Of a stretch of 64,000 nt of DNA, positions 25,815 to 39,200 are shown one piece after another. Source of the stretch: Druceiella hillmani. Lineage: Eukaryota > Arthropoda > Insecta > Lepidoptera > Hepialidae. A model generated the notes under the pieces. That model searched no databases. It saw only the letters and a program-made list of their open reading frames with translations, and was not told where the DNA came from. Made by a program: the position numbers and the translations under genes. The stretch lies in assembly GCA_039881145.1 (NCBI GenBank), contig JAYKKI010000004.1, positions 46,348,001 to 46,412,000 on the forward strand, written 5' to 3'. Within the stretch, counting starts at the first letter, position 1; each line of letters opens with the position of its first letter.

Positions 25815-27679
25815 TCTTACATAAGATAATTCTAGAGAGATTGTTAAAAAGGTTCACACATTTTTTTTTGTTAATTATTGACGTAGAAACTTAAAATTTG
25901 CTTTAATCGAGAAGATTTTGAAAGGATGTGATTTTTTTCATTTCACATATTACGTGAGATTTCTATTAAAAATGCAAATTTTTAGCACTCGAAAACCAAT
26001 TTTTCCTTAATTTTACGTAATATATTTAGTACAAGTTTAATAATTGACAAGAACCCATACAATTTTAAATGCTCACGTAGGTATGGCTAATTGTGTACGG
26101 AATACTCGCAGTGTAAATTTTAACCGCACTTAGCGAGTGTGTTATTTAATTTCGTATAATTTTATCTGTAGCGTATATCATTAACTTACAATTTACCGCG
26201 GATAAAGCAATAAATTACAATGTATTGGAGTACTAGAATTTCACACTTATCGCACTTATAGTATATCGCAATATTTGCTTTTTTAAATTCAGAGAGTATT
26301 ATAACAATCTTGCAAGTAATCTGATTATTTAACCAGAAAATATTGTTCAAAATTTCTTCCTACTCTATAGCTTTTCCAAGACCCCGTGCCCAGGGCCAAC
26401 TCAAAAATGTAGCAGGTATGTGAAAACAGAACCATCATCAACTTTCCTATGAAATAAAAATCATACTGTCCGCAAAATAAAATTGTTAAAATTGATTGAA
26501 ATTTCAAATGATTTTCATCAAATTCCTTGTATAGTACAAGTACTACCGTATCTAAATATTCAAGAATACTCAGTCCCTTTCTGTTCGTGTCTTAATGTTT
26601 TTAAAATTTTTTTGAAGAAGCCAGCGCATTACAATGCTACTTACTATCTGCATAGGACTCTGCAGCTTCATGATACCTTTTTATATTTAAGGCAAGGAAA
26701 AACGGTAAACTGCACTGGAGGTCGAGATAAAACACATATTCGATACAAATATCCTTTTGCTATAGCTGAGAAGGCCAAACACGCGTAAGTTCTTCAGATT
26801 GAAATGCTAGTTACAGCATCAAGGTTTAAGTCATTTTTAAAATTGACGTCTTAATTCGTTCCAACGAAATCTTGGTAATTTCAAACATAAATTGTCATTA
26901 ACTTGATAATTACAACCCAATATCCAATAATCAACTTTAATTTAAAACAACCGTTACTATGGTGACATATCAGATAATAGTAAAATTTATTACTATAACT
27001 TTAATTTGTAATAACTGTCAACGGTTTATTCCAAACGACATTAAGAAATAAGTTTTATACAAATCTCTTTTGTGTGGTGTTGCATTTAGATATTATAGTT
27101 ATCCTTGGATTTTCCTCTATATTACGGTTAATAATAAGCATAAAATTCCACATTGTTTTTAATCATTACGTATAGTAGACATACATATAAGCATTCATTT
27201 ATCATTCTAAACGCGTTAACAAACGCGTTTTTTTATATATTCGAAAGTTTTCTATTTTATTTTCAACTTAATATCTGCTAGAATTCAATTATTTAACCAG
27301 GATCGGGAAGATATTTACTGGTAGAACTGGTCTCTATATACAATGAAGAGATTTTAGATAAATACAAAACGATAACGAGATTAAGTATATAATTATTGTA
27401 ACACTAGCGTAGTAATTTAAGTCTTTTAGTATTAATGTAAAATTGTATAAACTCTATACTTATTCTGAAGAAAAGATTACAAAGCATTTGTTGAAATAAT
27501 AAATGATAGACGTTATGAATGTTTGATTGCGTAATTTATATTAAAGAATAACGATTGATACTACAGATACTAATAGAGACTATGATCGCGCCTAGAACTT
27601 CAAAAAAATTACTTTGAAACCTAACACCTCAAGCCTGCACCACGTCAATAAACAAGCAAATTCTTCCATTGAGAGACAA
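25165..27679. other. AT-rich DNA, no gene recognised
   Basis: A (TA)n run lies at 25755-25809. Near 25585-25650 TTCTGTTTGTCTGTCCATGC followed by TTTTCTCTAAAATAATTTGA resembles the dispersed repeat relic described at 54240. The 101-codon plus-strand frame at 26483-26788 has no recognisable domain and is probably chance. Confidence 0.5.
25755..25809. repeat. (TA)n microsatellite
   Basis: About 55 bases of alternating TA. Confidence 0.95.
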
Positions 27680-27730
27680 AGCTCTCTCTCTTTCTCTCTC
27701 GCTCTCTCTCTCTCTCTCTCGCTCTTCTCT
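27680..27730. repeat. (CT)n microsatellite
   Basis: A pyrimidine run made mostly of CT, with interruptions TTTC and GCTC. It is strongly strand-asymmetric. Confidence 0.92.
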
Positions 27731-27916
27731 AGAAATATAACTTATTAATTTTTATTACGCTAGCATTATAAATATTAGAATGTGTAAATAAAATCAACCC
27801 CCACAACATTTATTATGTAGTATTTTTGAATATTATATAATAGAGTTTTCAAAATATTACCATAATTTTTAATATGACGGATTATAAATACTACAAGTAT
27901 AAATTATACTAATTAA

Positions 27917-28240
27917 AAAGCCGGGTAAATGCGAGTTGGACTCACGAACTAAGGGTAATGCAGCATCAAATAATATTAAACCTCATAAGTCTGTATTTTT
28001 ATAGACTTAAAACAGAGTTATTGCTGCGGTCGGTACCAAAAATATCCCAAATCTCAAAAACTACTCGTCGTATTTTATTCAAAGTAATTTATTTGAAAAT
28101 TTGTTTTAAGTTCTACTACGTTCATTTTTTTAAATTTTACGCACGTTAGTTAAAAAGTTAGGGGTGAGAGCACACTTTTTAAGACTTTAAAAGCGTATAT
28201 CTCACCAAATATTGAATTAAACAAAAAGGTTATTTTGGAA
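27917..28240 (+). repeat. Relic of a dispersed arthropod repeat
   Basis: It begins AAAGCCGGGTAAATGCGAGT-TGGACTC and later has AAAAAGTTAGGGGTGAGAG and TATATCTCACC. This order resembles a widely dispersed insect repeat that starts GCCGGxxAAxTGCGAGTxGGACTC. The resemblance is from memory and the copy is diverged, so no family name is given. The open frame inside (27958-28149) has no known function. Confidence 0.5.
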
Positions 28241-31200
28241 CCTATATATCATTGTTTCTTTTATATCCCACACGCCTAAGTGCAGTGGATTTATTTTTCC
28301 ATCAGTCTGTTATATATATGGAGTATCACTTCTAAAGTAATTTTTTTCATAATTTCAGTATTTCATTATATAGAAGACATCTACCATCCAAATGTCGTCT
28401 ATACATATAGTGCCAATAATCTCCGAGTAAAATGGCTGTGATATACGAACAAGCTGCTATTATAAGGATTTCGTTTTTGCTATTACGGAACTTTAAAAAG
28501 TTATCAGTTTGAAGTTTAGTCGGATAACATAATATAATTGAAGCATTTTCTGTTATGATTTCTTGTGTTTTCGAGCCGCCTTATTTTTCTCAATACAAGG
28601 AAAACAAAATGGTTAATAATTTGTCTACAAACACAAACATACCTGGACTGAATGTTATAATATGAGGTGTGTCATCATCATCAGCCTGGTGCCTGTTGAT
28701 GTCAGTTTTGCGCATTTTGCACAATAAACGTCTTTCGTTAGTATACATGATTTAAACAAAGACCCACACATACGATCACTCAAGGTCCTTGCGGCTATTA
28801 GATCAGCTACGCAGTCACAGGCGGGTGAGACCCCTTCTCCACCGCAATGCGTGGCAGGCGACACACCCTATTCCAGAGAGGCATATTGAAATTCCTGCAC
28901 GATTTGAATGCGACATTAGTTAAACTGACATGACTCAAACGTCTAATTTTATGTACCTCCCTGAAAATAATCCTGTTCGCGTACATGGTCGTCATCATGT
29001 GCATAATGTATATTTGTTTTAAAATTATCCTCTACAAGATTTTCCTTTATCTTAATAAAGTCACTAAATTTCAATTGGAATTTACACAATAAAACACTTT
29101 ACTATTTGCTATTTGCTTTTACAAGTATTTGTCTATAAAATTATGAATTTCTTCAGTTCAATAATACTGCTATTAAACTATAATACCTTTGAGTATTATT
29201 ATTAGTATGAAAGAGTAATTTACGTAGAGATGTATAAGGAAAATAAATATCTACTTCATACATTTCAGTTAAAAAATCTTATTCGCGTGCTCCTGCATAA
29301 CGACGCTGTTTTATGAGTGGAGATAGACTTTTTTAATTGCCCCACTCTTCGCGCTTAATGTGTAAGCAAAGCGTTTTCCTCAGCGCTGATCAACGAGGAT
29401 TATTTTAACGCTTACAAAACTCTCTTTTTCATAAAGATTACATTGTCAGTAACAAGTGTAGTGTAATAATGAGTGATATCATTTTAACAATTTAATATGC
29501 ACGTCACGCCATCTATATTCATGTTTCCAAATTAATGTTTTATTATTCATTAAATACATAGAGTTAGAAGAGAAATTATTCTATTTCTCGAATCAAAAAG
29601 TAGGATTTATCAAAAAAAATCACGAATTTTATCCATAACAAGTTTAATTAAAATCTGTTCAGTAAATGTTTAGGTACGAGCAAAAATTATCGAAACACAC
29701 TCTTTCATTTTTTAGGGACCAATCCGCTCCTGTCCTTGATATACCCAAACTTTAAGGTTATATTTCTGTTCATTTTACTAACGAAATCGCGAATCGCGTC
29801 ACTAACGATGTCGCCAACGGCAGAATTTATTTTAAAGAAAATATTGCGACTAGGCCGATAAGTATTTTCTATGAAATAATTATTTGCAAAATTTGTAAAT
29901 TTATAAATAAATATTCCATTTGAATTTCACGATTATTAATGGTATTTTTTTATTATGGAAACTATTTATATCCTACAGTCTATATTTCCTATTACCAAAT
30001 CGACTAATTTTCAGAGGATAGAGTTTTCAATAAATTAGTAACTATTATAATGCAATGTCTAGAAAAAATTAATGGATATTCAACTTCAGTAAACGATTCG
30101 ATAACAAATTCACCTTTTACAGTACATAAGTGATTAAAGTAGGCAATATTTTTTAAAACAAATTAAATAAAATCAGGACTCACATAACCTATTGTAAATG
30201 GCATGTTAATACTCTTTAAAGGCAATGGACACATGCATATTTATGTATAATTCCAGAAACATTGGAAAATATACACGTGTGTTAATACCATATTTCAAAA
30301 TAAAAACGGAAATCACCATTACTCATTTACATACTAATCTGGCCATCTACCCGTCTGTCTGTTGCCGGATCATAATTTTTCAAACCTTTTGGCGTATTTT
30401 TGCTAATCCGCCGCATATTTTAAATTGGTAAGGGAATATCCTTTAATCTTGTTTTCTAGAAAAGTGAAATTAATAAATTTGCCAGAATGTTTGGTGGCTT
30501 GGAATACTATATGCATGCATGCATCGCATGCCAATAATTCATTAAAAAAATAAATTGTAATTAAATTATGGCAAATTATAATTATAAACAAATTTATAAA
30601 TATTTTGTGAAGAAAAAATAATTCTCATCACGTTATAAGTTCTCTTTCTTAAAATATAAGCAACAATTTTATTACTTTTCAATAAAAATTAATTAGCTGT
30701 AATTAAAAATTTCCATTACAATTTTTCCTTTCATGTAGTTTTTAAATTACTACCATTATTCTGTAATATACATTTTAAACAAATTTAGTGAGGATAATTT
30801 TTATTACTTACTATTTTTAATTTCAACTACAATACATAATTTTTACAAGCTTAATATACAATACAAAATTTACGAATATAACATTTTTACTACATGAAAC
30901 TACAGCATTAAATATATGATTTATGTGATTTATTAATGCAAGACATTTATGAACTGTTTAATTTGTTACCGCAAGAACTGTATCTCTTAACCCAACAATA
31001 ATTAATCCGGATCTATCAGCCGACGAATACTATCGCCAACAAGATCGTTACGAATATCGTGCCTGTTTAAATATGATGTTCTTATCTGTGAGATATAATA
31101 TGATAAGTATGTTTCCAATAATTGTTGTAATTGTCCAATAATTGTGATTGATAAGAAAACTACACTTACTTATGCATGCGCGATACGCCCAAACGTCTCG

Positions 31201-32696
31201 TTGACAATCGCCTTCGTGATACATAAGATCTGATGAGGGTGAATATATACAACGATAGTACCGGGTTATGTGTATCGTTTTAAATAAAATATCATAAGCA
31301 CCGTCTTCCACGAGCTATATTTAAGAAAATTGTTCTTAATTTTTAAGCTTAAGACAAACATAAATTCAATATAATTTGAATAAATATGTTTTTTTATGTT
31401 TACTAGATATGACATAATAAAATTTAAAATACTGTAGCAACGTCCATGTTAAATGGGAAAAGAAATCCTCACTCAATCACACTTTACATGTCGCTAAAAT
31501 ATTAAACGTTATTCATACTTTTTATTTTTAAGATTTTTTTATCCACGCATTTCATTATTTTAAACCGTTAATAAAGTTGTGTTTATGAACTTTGAAAACC
31601 ACGTACTAAGTAAAAACATTCCCTTCATTTCAAGCAAAAATGTAACTAAATATATCTTTCGTATCAAAATTCATTTTTAATAATTCGTTATTTTTTAAAA
31701 TGTTGTCGTAAAATTTTGGCTATATATAAATTTAAAATGATGGGTTATGTCCACATCCTATTATTTTGAGTTTTTAAAATATCGTCCAAAATCTTTGTGT
31801 GTAATCGTGAAACATTTTATGTGTGGCGCAAAATGGGCTTTACCGAAGTTTTCTCCCCCCCCCCCCCCCCACGTCCACAATTTTCCAAATTTACTGCGTC
31901 TATCAAAACCATACATTTTTATCACTGACCAAACAACTAAATATATATAGTATATACTATTTAAAACAATATTCTTATATAGTACGAATCATTTGCAAAA
32001 TATGAATAAGATAAGTTTGTTTTATCCGGGCATCTTCATGAAAAGCGTGTAATATTGATGGTCTTTGCATATTAAAAAACAAAGCACTAACACCATAAGA
32101 TGTATTAAATTTAAATATAATTATGAATAATATTACCAATTCTTTTAAGGTGAATATACTAAATATACAGAAAGATTTCTATATGGTTCTAATTCTAAAT
32201 TATATCAATCGTTTTTTCAAGCCCCTTTGTCTTTTTTGTTGAATATAAATTCCTTCTTTTTTTTAACTTAAAAATAAACTATTATCAAATTAATCGTCAT
32301 GGAAAACAGCAGATAATTTTTATTTTAACCTTATATTTTTTACATTGACCTTACTCTTTACTGGATACTACTTTAGGAAATAAATAGACAAAATAAAACG
32401 AAAAATAAAGAACTACTAAGTGTGACGCTCCAATATCGTTTATGTCCCTTTGTAATTACAGTTGTTTTAACAGAACTACTCTAAAACTTGAGTCAACCAT
32501 TGAAGGATTGCTGAATGCTACCTACTATCTCCTACGAGCTGCTACCTGCTAAGCAAATCCTGTTTCATAATACCATAAAGATATTTATAACATGTCATGC
32601 AGTAAATATAACGACATGTTTGACGCGTGGTAGTATCATATCGCGACGCATATTTTACATATAAATATATTGAAAACTTTTTCACTTGTGTTTTAA
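28241..32696. other. Mostly AT-rich DNA; one GC-richer unrecognised patch
   Basis: The patch at about 28660-28960 (CGCAGTCACAGGCGGGTGAG and GCAATGCGTGGCAGGCGACA) has two overlapping minus-strand frames of 69 and 65 codons. Neither shows a domain. It could be a transposon remnant. Near 30350 CCGTCTGTCTGTTGCCGG may be another trace of the repeat at 54240. The rest shows no gene. Confidence 0.45.
31855..31870. repeat. Poly-C tract (16 C)
   Basis: An uninterrupted run of 16 cytosines, striking in such A+T-rich DNA. Its length is likely to be unstable and error-prone in sequencing. Confidence 0.9.
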
Positions 32697-32906
32697 AGCA
32701 TTGTTGCTTTTAAACCTGAAAAGTGCTGGACAATACATGGAAAGATTATCGTTAAGTTACCAACTGGATTTAGGGAAGCGTTACAGAACACGAACAACTG
32801 GAATAAGCAAAACTGCGCCGGTAAAATGTTACAGGATATATCCGAATTTGAGAAGAATGAATCGCGGATATCGTCAGTATACAAATATATCATCACTTTG
32901 CTTTAA
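32697..32906 (+). CDS. Possible 69-codon coding fragment, no start codon at its 5' end
   Basis: The frame opens after a stop at 32694 and ends at TAA 32904-32906. It reads, in part, FKPEKCWTIHGKIIVKLPTG and then NNWNKQNCAGKMLQ. Amino acid composition is balanced, unlike the F/I/Y/N-rich chance frames of the window. The WTxxGKIxVK pattern recalls the C-terminal part of FP25-like proteins and of some non-LTR retroelement ORF1-like proteins. That is a weak resemblance from memory. A pyrimidine-rich tract ending TTTTAAAG precedes it and could be a poor splice acceptor. It may be an element fragment or an orphan exon. Confidence 0.3.
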   Translation, partial: SIVAFKPEKCWTIHGKIIVKLPTGFREALQNTNNWNKQNCAGKMLQDISEFEKNESRISSVYKYIITLL

Positions 32907-33718
32907 ATATCTATAAATGACAGTTGGTTCGTTCAGGATTATCACTAATTTTTATTAATTATTGTTTGTTTTGTGGTATTGTATTTTAGTTTTATTTACT
33001 CACTTTATTCAGGTTTTGACCAAAAAATTATTTTCGTAATTTCGTAGCCGCAGGACTATGTGCTTTCTCGACTTCTTTTTTAAATTTTTACGGACAGTGT
33101 GAATAAATATTTCCGTAATAATTATCAATTGTGTGCAGATAATCTATAAGTTTACACACAAAGATTTTAAAATATTAATTCTGCAATTAAATTCTTCAAT
33201 TTTTATCTCGAGCTGATCAATCAATGGGCTGTCAAGATGATCATTTTAGTACGTAATTGTTTCTAAAATCTATGTTAATGATTTACTATGGCTTTCTTTA
33301 AATAATTTTATTATTCATTTGTCCGATACAGTAAAGGAGCTGAGTTTATTGAGTGGTCAAAATCTTAGTTGGGAGTCCCAAATAGATGTCAGTCGTCAGT
33401 AGAACGGACTGCTTAAAACGTCTTGTAATATTCATTCCTTTCAGAATTAAAATCCTTTTATGCCAAACTTTTTCAATACCTTTACTTGATGTTGTTATCC
33501 GTATCTTACTAATTCATTATTTTGCATACTAAAAAAAATTCAAGATGTTAATTATTCAAATTATGAAATGTATTGAATCTTGATATTCTAAATTCACCGT
33601 CCATATAAACATTCAAAAGGTATATGAAAAAATTATACCTGTCTTAATTTTCCCGTACCATTTTCGTTATGCACAAATCCTATTTTTGCTTCATTCTTTT
33701 CTTTTCCCCCTTTTTCCT
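32907..33718. other. AT-rich DNA, no gene recognised
   Basis: No structure was seen beyond homopolymer-rich sequence. Confidence 0.5.
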
Positions 33719-33775
33719 TTCCATTTTCTTTTAAATAGTTTTTTTTGACAAAAAACAATTTAAAAGAAAATGGAA
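33719..33775. repeat. Near-perfect 57-base hairpin (26-bp arms, 5-base loop)
   Basis: The left arm is 33719-33744 and the right arm 33750-33775, around TTGAC. The arms contain CCATTTTCTTTTAAAT and its complement and differ at one position. The geometry is almost the same as in the hairpin at 21404, although the sequences are unrelated. Confidence 0.9.
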
Positions 33776-34299
33776 TTATCTGACAGTCCACCTATGGAAC
33801 TATTTACATTCATTAGTTGTGGTTAACTGGCAGAGATAGCTTTGCAGTAATAAGTCCACCATAGTTAAAAATATTTCATTAATGACTAATAAATAGATAA
33901 AAATAAATAATATAAAGCAATTAATATATCCATAAAGATTAAAACACTCCCAGTTTTATTGTTTAAATGGGCAATGAGAGATTCGTTCAACTTTTAAATT
34001 AGATCTTCAATGAAAACGGAGATTCGAACTCTCAAATATTTAATATTAATCATCAGCATTTTAATTTGTCTATCTTTTATTTTTGCATTACCCTATACAA
34101 TTTGACACTTTTATTAAAATTTTCTACATTTTAAAGATATTTATTTAATAATAACCTATGAATCATGAAATTGAAAAAAATGTTATCACCCTATTTCGCC
34201 GCACTGAAATTTAAAAAACTGACAAACTCAGAATAAAGAGGAAACAGGAAAAACAAACAAGCAAATGCGAGAAGAAAATGAAAAGGGCCAAGTTCCAAG
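33776..34299. other. AT-rich DNA, no gene recognised
   Basis: Nothing beyond A/T-rich sequence was seen. Confidence 0.5.
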
Positions 34300-34430
34300 T
34301 AAAGTGCAATTTCCGTAATTGCCTACGTCTCTTAATATTGCGTAACCTGCGTATAAATCCCACCGCTCTAATCCACGCGGGATAAACCGGGAAAATCCCA
34401 GCTGGCAAAGCCGCAGGCAATTACTAGTTA
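34300..34430 (-). mobile_element. SINE/RTE-like head fragment, minus strand
   Basis: Read on the minus strand from 34427, the sequence starts ACTAGTAATTGCCTGCGGCT and continues with TTTGCC and CCCGCGTGGA. This is the pattern of many insect SINE and RTE-type element heads (ACTAG..TTGCCCGCGGCTTCGCC..GTGGA). GTAATTGCCT (34315-34324) and its exact complement AGGCAATTAC (34415-34424) enclose a 110-base, GC-richer segment. The rest of any element is not recognisable. The open frames on this strand are probably incidental. Confidence 0.5.
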
Positions 34431-35933
34431 ATAATAAAGCTTGTGTAACATCAGTTTTACATATTTTCAAGTTGCGTGACCTTTATCTGTATGTAAGTGT
34501 TCAATTATTTAGTTCATTTTTTATCCTATAACGCAATGTTTTTGATAATGACATTAAAACTCAGTATTTAAAATTAAACCGCAATAAATTATGGTTAGTT
34601 TTATTCAAACAGTTTCTTAAGGTTACACCGGAAACAATTATACCCACAAAATTAGCCACTTTATATACATAAAATAAATATAAAACCAATATTTCTTAGC
34701 GTGCCTTTTATTGTTCTACCCAAAAAGAAAAAATACATTTTACATCTCTGTATGTTTAAAAACTTACGACAATGTCTATATTTAATGGTTAAGACAGATG
34801 ATAAGATAGAATAAGAAATAAGTACTTGCAAATTCAATATCAATTAAGTTAAACAAATTTGGCAAAATCCAATTTATTAACTAATAACAACGAATATTTG
34901 TGCAAAATCGTCATGACGATTAATAAATTGTACACGAATTCCAAGTATGAAAAGCACTCTACTGACTACTCCGCTTCGAAAAGGTTCACGTTCAATTATT
35001 TCACGGAAAAACTGAAGTTTTTTTTTGAGGAAAATATAGATGTTGAAAATATCAACGTATATGTGTGTATGTGTGTACGCGCATATAACGACTTTTAGCC
35101 TTCTCTCTACAAGTTTCGATAATAAATCTCTTTCCTTTAATAACTTTTGGGTCGCCCTTTTCACTAACGAGTGCACTATCTTTTTTATGAAGTAAATTCC
35201 CGTTTTTCTAAAAGTTTATATCTGAGATTAAATTGTCCGTTTCAAGTTTATCGAGCCTGGAAGTTCTTTATTTAGACCTTAGCCTACCACAAACTGTTAA
35301 TAGAGTTGTAAAGTTATCAATAAACAAATAAAATCAAATATCAAAACAAATGTAGATTCTGGAATAATTTCCCTCAAATACGTGCGCGTATTTATGATGT
35401 CACTGTATATACACACAATACTAAGAATGCAAAATAACTTTGAATTAAATGCGATACAATGTAACATAATTTCCGTAAACTAGTGGCCTCGTTTAGGCAA
35501 TTTTTGCTTACCCCTTCGTTCCTCCTAAACATAACCCTTCAGTTTCCGTTTTTCCTTTCCAGGAACTCCTCCCAAACTTTTTTCCTTTCCAGATGCAATG
35601 CAAGAGAAGAGTTTTGCTACCATATTTTAATGAAATAGCAACAGCGTTTGCATTTATTTAAGGAAATAAAACCTACACGGCTTGCTACCGATCTGATTGC
35701 GGAATATAAAGCACGGGAAATCTCAAGGGTCAAAGAAAATCTGATTTTCTGATTCCAACTGTAACACATAAAGATGTATCGCGATTACACACAAAGGTTT
35801 TGGGTAATTTTTTAAGAACTGAAAATAAGTAATTTGAATATATTCCCATAATTTCTATAATTGTACATGGATTATTGGACTATTGGAGAAAAGCAAATGA
35901 AGACCTGAATCTTTTAAAAATTAACGAATGATG
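34431..35933. other. AT-rich DNA, no gene recognised
   Basis: The overlapping frames near 34859-35176 lie on both strands and have no domain features; I regard them as chance. A TATGTGTGTATGTGTGTACG patch is at 35059. Confidence 0.5.
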
Positions 35934-36036
35934 AAAACGAAGTTTTGAAATGAAAATATACGTTTAGCTAATTTTTTTGTTGAAATGAACAAAAAAATTA
36001 ACTGAAGGTATATTTTTATTTCAAAATTTCGTTTTT
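35934..36036. repeat. Imperfect ~103-base hairpin (about 45-bp arms, 12-base loop)
   Basis: The left arm 35934-35978 and the right arm 35991-36036 pair with few mismatches. The outer ~28 bp (AAAACGAARTTTTGAAATRA) and the inner AATTTTTTT/AAAAAAATT blocks pair well, with a small bulge between them. Length, loop size and mismatches are in the range of an animal miRNA precursor, or it may be a small foldback element. Confidence 0.8.
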
Positions 36037-36182
36037 AATATATGATTACGATAACGATTGTTGCGTTATATAAAGGCTCGCTTTTCCTACTTTTATTGAC
36101 TTGTTTACTTCCGTCTGCCTGACGGAAGCGAAGAAACGAACAGTGAAGTATGCGTAGGTAGGTTAATTCTTTTAAGATCGAG

Positions 36183-36253
<71 letters not shown>

Positions 36254-36258
36254 TATAC

Positions 36259-36292
<34 letters not shown>

Positions 36293-36297
36293 ATAGT
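36183..36297. repeat. (TA)n-(TG)n compound microsatellite
   Basis: About 60 bases of TA, a mixed CATATATA segment and then (TG)n from about 36267. The YIYIYI frame on the minus strand is a translation of this repeat. Confidence 0.95.
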
Positions 36298-39200
36298 ATA
36301 TAGGTTGATTTCAAAAGAATTAACAAATCTTAGCTACTAAATCGACATAGACGGATATAAAGTGTGAAGAAGGATCTTACACTTAATTTGTTTGAGTTAT
36401 TATTGACTAGCTTTTGCCCACAAAAAAGTGGAGAAAAGAAAAAAATATAGAAATTAATAAAAACGGATTTTAAAATTAATAATGGCCAAATATCTTGATA
36501 TGCAGGGAATCAAAGAAATGACATGAAAAAAAAAATGTGGACTGCGGAAGGTGTTATTATTGCATGCATATGTTCACACACTTATCCCAAAAGAGATTTT
36601 TTAATTTGAAAAAAATTAATTTCTGTAATATTTCATATTCGTTTCGATGACACGGCCCATACGCATGCAAATTTTATGCAGATTTCTTGGGTAGTGAAAA
36701 AGTAAAAATGAAAGCTGAACAAATAAATAAACAAATGCTTCAGTGTTTTTTTTAATACGGGTAATGTAAAATACATAGCATGGACATAGACTTCTCTCCT
36801 CATCTGAGTAACACAATAATAGTAAGTGTAATTTATACAGATCCCTTTGAACCCCCAAGGGTTCCATAAAGCGAAAACCTGAGGGGTTGGAATAGAGTAT
36901 TGGACTTATTTATTTACAAGCTAACAACATGTGGGAATTGTTTTTGGGTAAATCTTAAAAATTAATAGTGTTCTTGTTTAAACTAAACGTTTAAACAAAT
37001 TGTATTCTAAGCAAAACGAAACCCTCAAAAGGAAACGAGTGATAGAGGAAAAACCAAGTAGGGAAACCAAGTACACTACTAAATAGAGCTAAGAAAGGAA
37101 CAAGCAAAACCACAAATTAAATGTAAATAAATTATTATGGTCAAAAGTCCCCAGAGATGCCAGAATCGAATATATCCATAATAATAAAGGAAAGTTAATC
37201 CTAGCAATTGTAAGCAATGATGATTTGCTTGCGTAAAACTGTGTTAAACCGTGAAGAGAAAATTTTGTACCTTTTTTTAAGCATATTATGCACAAGGAGG
37301 AGTGCGAAATTTGGAATAGTTAAATTTATATGAGGAAGGAGTGCAGAAAGCTAAAATTTAAATATAATATGTGTTACAAATACATTAAATATGTACAAAT
37401 ACGTTAAAAGATTCATTGTTTACGTTCAAGAAAAAAAGGTGTATTGTTTACGTTCATAATATTAATATCAAACATATAATAGTCTGTGGTCAAACAGTGG
37501 TACAGAATAAAAATTGTCAAGAAAGAATTTTAAAATTCCAGATTGACTGAATGAGTTTCGAGCTGTGAATTTTGTGTGATTTCAAATGTTCCTTTTTAAA
37601 TAGTCTGTGGAGTGTGTGTCAAGGCAAAAAGCGTTTATTTTATATTTTGTGTAATAGATATCTCTGTTATAATAAATGCGAATACAAAATGGATTTCCGT
37701 TTTATTTTGAACGATTACTAACATTTAATTTTAAATTTTATAGGTATTAATAGGAATTAAGGCAAACAATACACGCTAATGACTTAATTGTACACACTCT
37801 GAGCTGACGTAATGGAACAAAATTTAAAACAATTTCATGCAATTATTATAGAGGTATACTCTTTGACAAAACAAACCTCAATAACGTTCGAAATTAAAAA
37901 TTTAATGAATTATTGTAGAATTTCGACAACTGTTTGACCACTAGTTAAAATAAATATACAAACGGATTTTACGAGTCCAAGTAAGAAACAATTCAAAATC
38001 AAAGAAAGATCATTGAAATAAATATATGTTAACTAGAAAAAAACTTTTCTAGTAAAAAAACAACAAAAACATCATGGGTTAAAAACATTTGCATGGGTTC
38101 CCCATCACCAGTTTGTGTTTTATATTGGAGATAACAATTTTATAGCTAAAGAGATATACAGATTGGAGCATAATAACTTACTTTTCATCCTCGATAATTG
38201 GATAAGTAATGTAGCTTGTGTAATAGTATAAACAATAGTTAAGGTTCGGCATATATATTTAGAAGGCAATACAATTCAAAATGATCTGACCAGGTGATAT
38301 ATGAAACTATTGTTAGCGTTCCTAGGTAAACTTGATGACTTCATCAATTGTCAATTTACATATTGTATTAATATTGTTATGTGTAATGTTATCAGGCGCT
38401 TACATTTGATCCATCTTTACAAAGTTTTATCAATATTAAACAGTATCCTATAGTACACAGTTAGTTAATTAATTTTCAAGAGAATTGGTGGAATCCAAGT
38501 AGTTAGTATTATTTGAGTAAGTCAGTATCATTTCAATAAATTAGGTTGCCTAATAAGTAATGAGGAAATAGGTTCTAGTCGTATAAATTAAAATGGGAAA
38601 AAAAATTGAAAATATGCGCGAGTAAACAAAGTCTGTAAATCTCCAAAAATACTGCCAAATTTTAGTCTGATTATTAATTTAATGTAATTCAACGAACATC
38701 TGACAGCGTTACTCTAAAATCAAAACATCATTTTGAAGATATTACTCAAGTCATATGAAATCTGTGTCAAAGAATTAGCCTTTGGAAAAAAGCATGCAAA
38801 TAAAAATAATAATATTGCTGTTATGTATTCAATAATAGAAACAAATTATTATAAACTTATAAAACAGTAATTATTTCCTATACTGCATTATAAAATAAAA
38901 AGTTTATTCCCATGAAACAAAATAAATTTTGATACAAATTGCATTAAATTGAAGAAAAAGTTTAAGTATAAACGACGAACAATTATCGAATTTACTAATT
39001 ATACTTTATTTAAATCCTTACGATGCTATTATTAAACAGTAAATGTGAAAAGGTTTTTGCTTGTCTGTTACTGAATAATTGTTTAAATCAAATATATCCT
39101 TACAAAATGTTGCATACAAATATAATGTATTGTTTATTATTACTTAAAGTACTTACTCCGGAAAAAATACAAAATTTCTAAAGTAGACTAAAAATATTTT

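Noticed and set aside
28655..29004. Two overlapping minus-strand frames as a gene with introns
   Set aside because: They overlap in different frames, show no domain and no convincing splice sites; noted only as a GC-richer patch.
36035..36250. 71-codon minus-strand frame
   Set aside because: Half of it is translated microsatellite.
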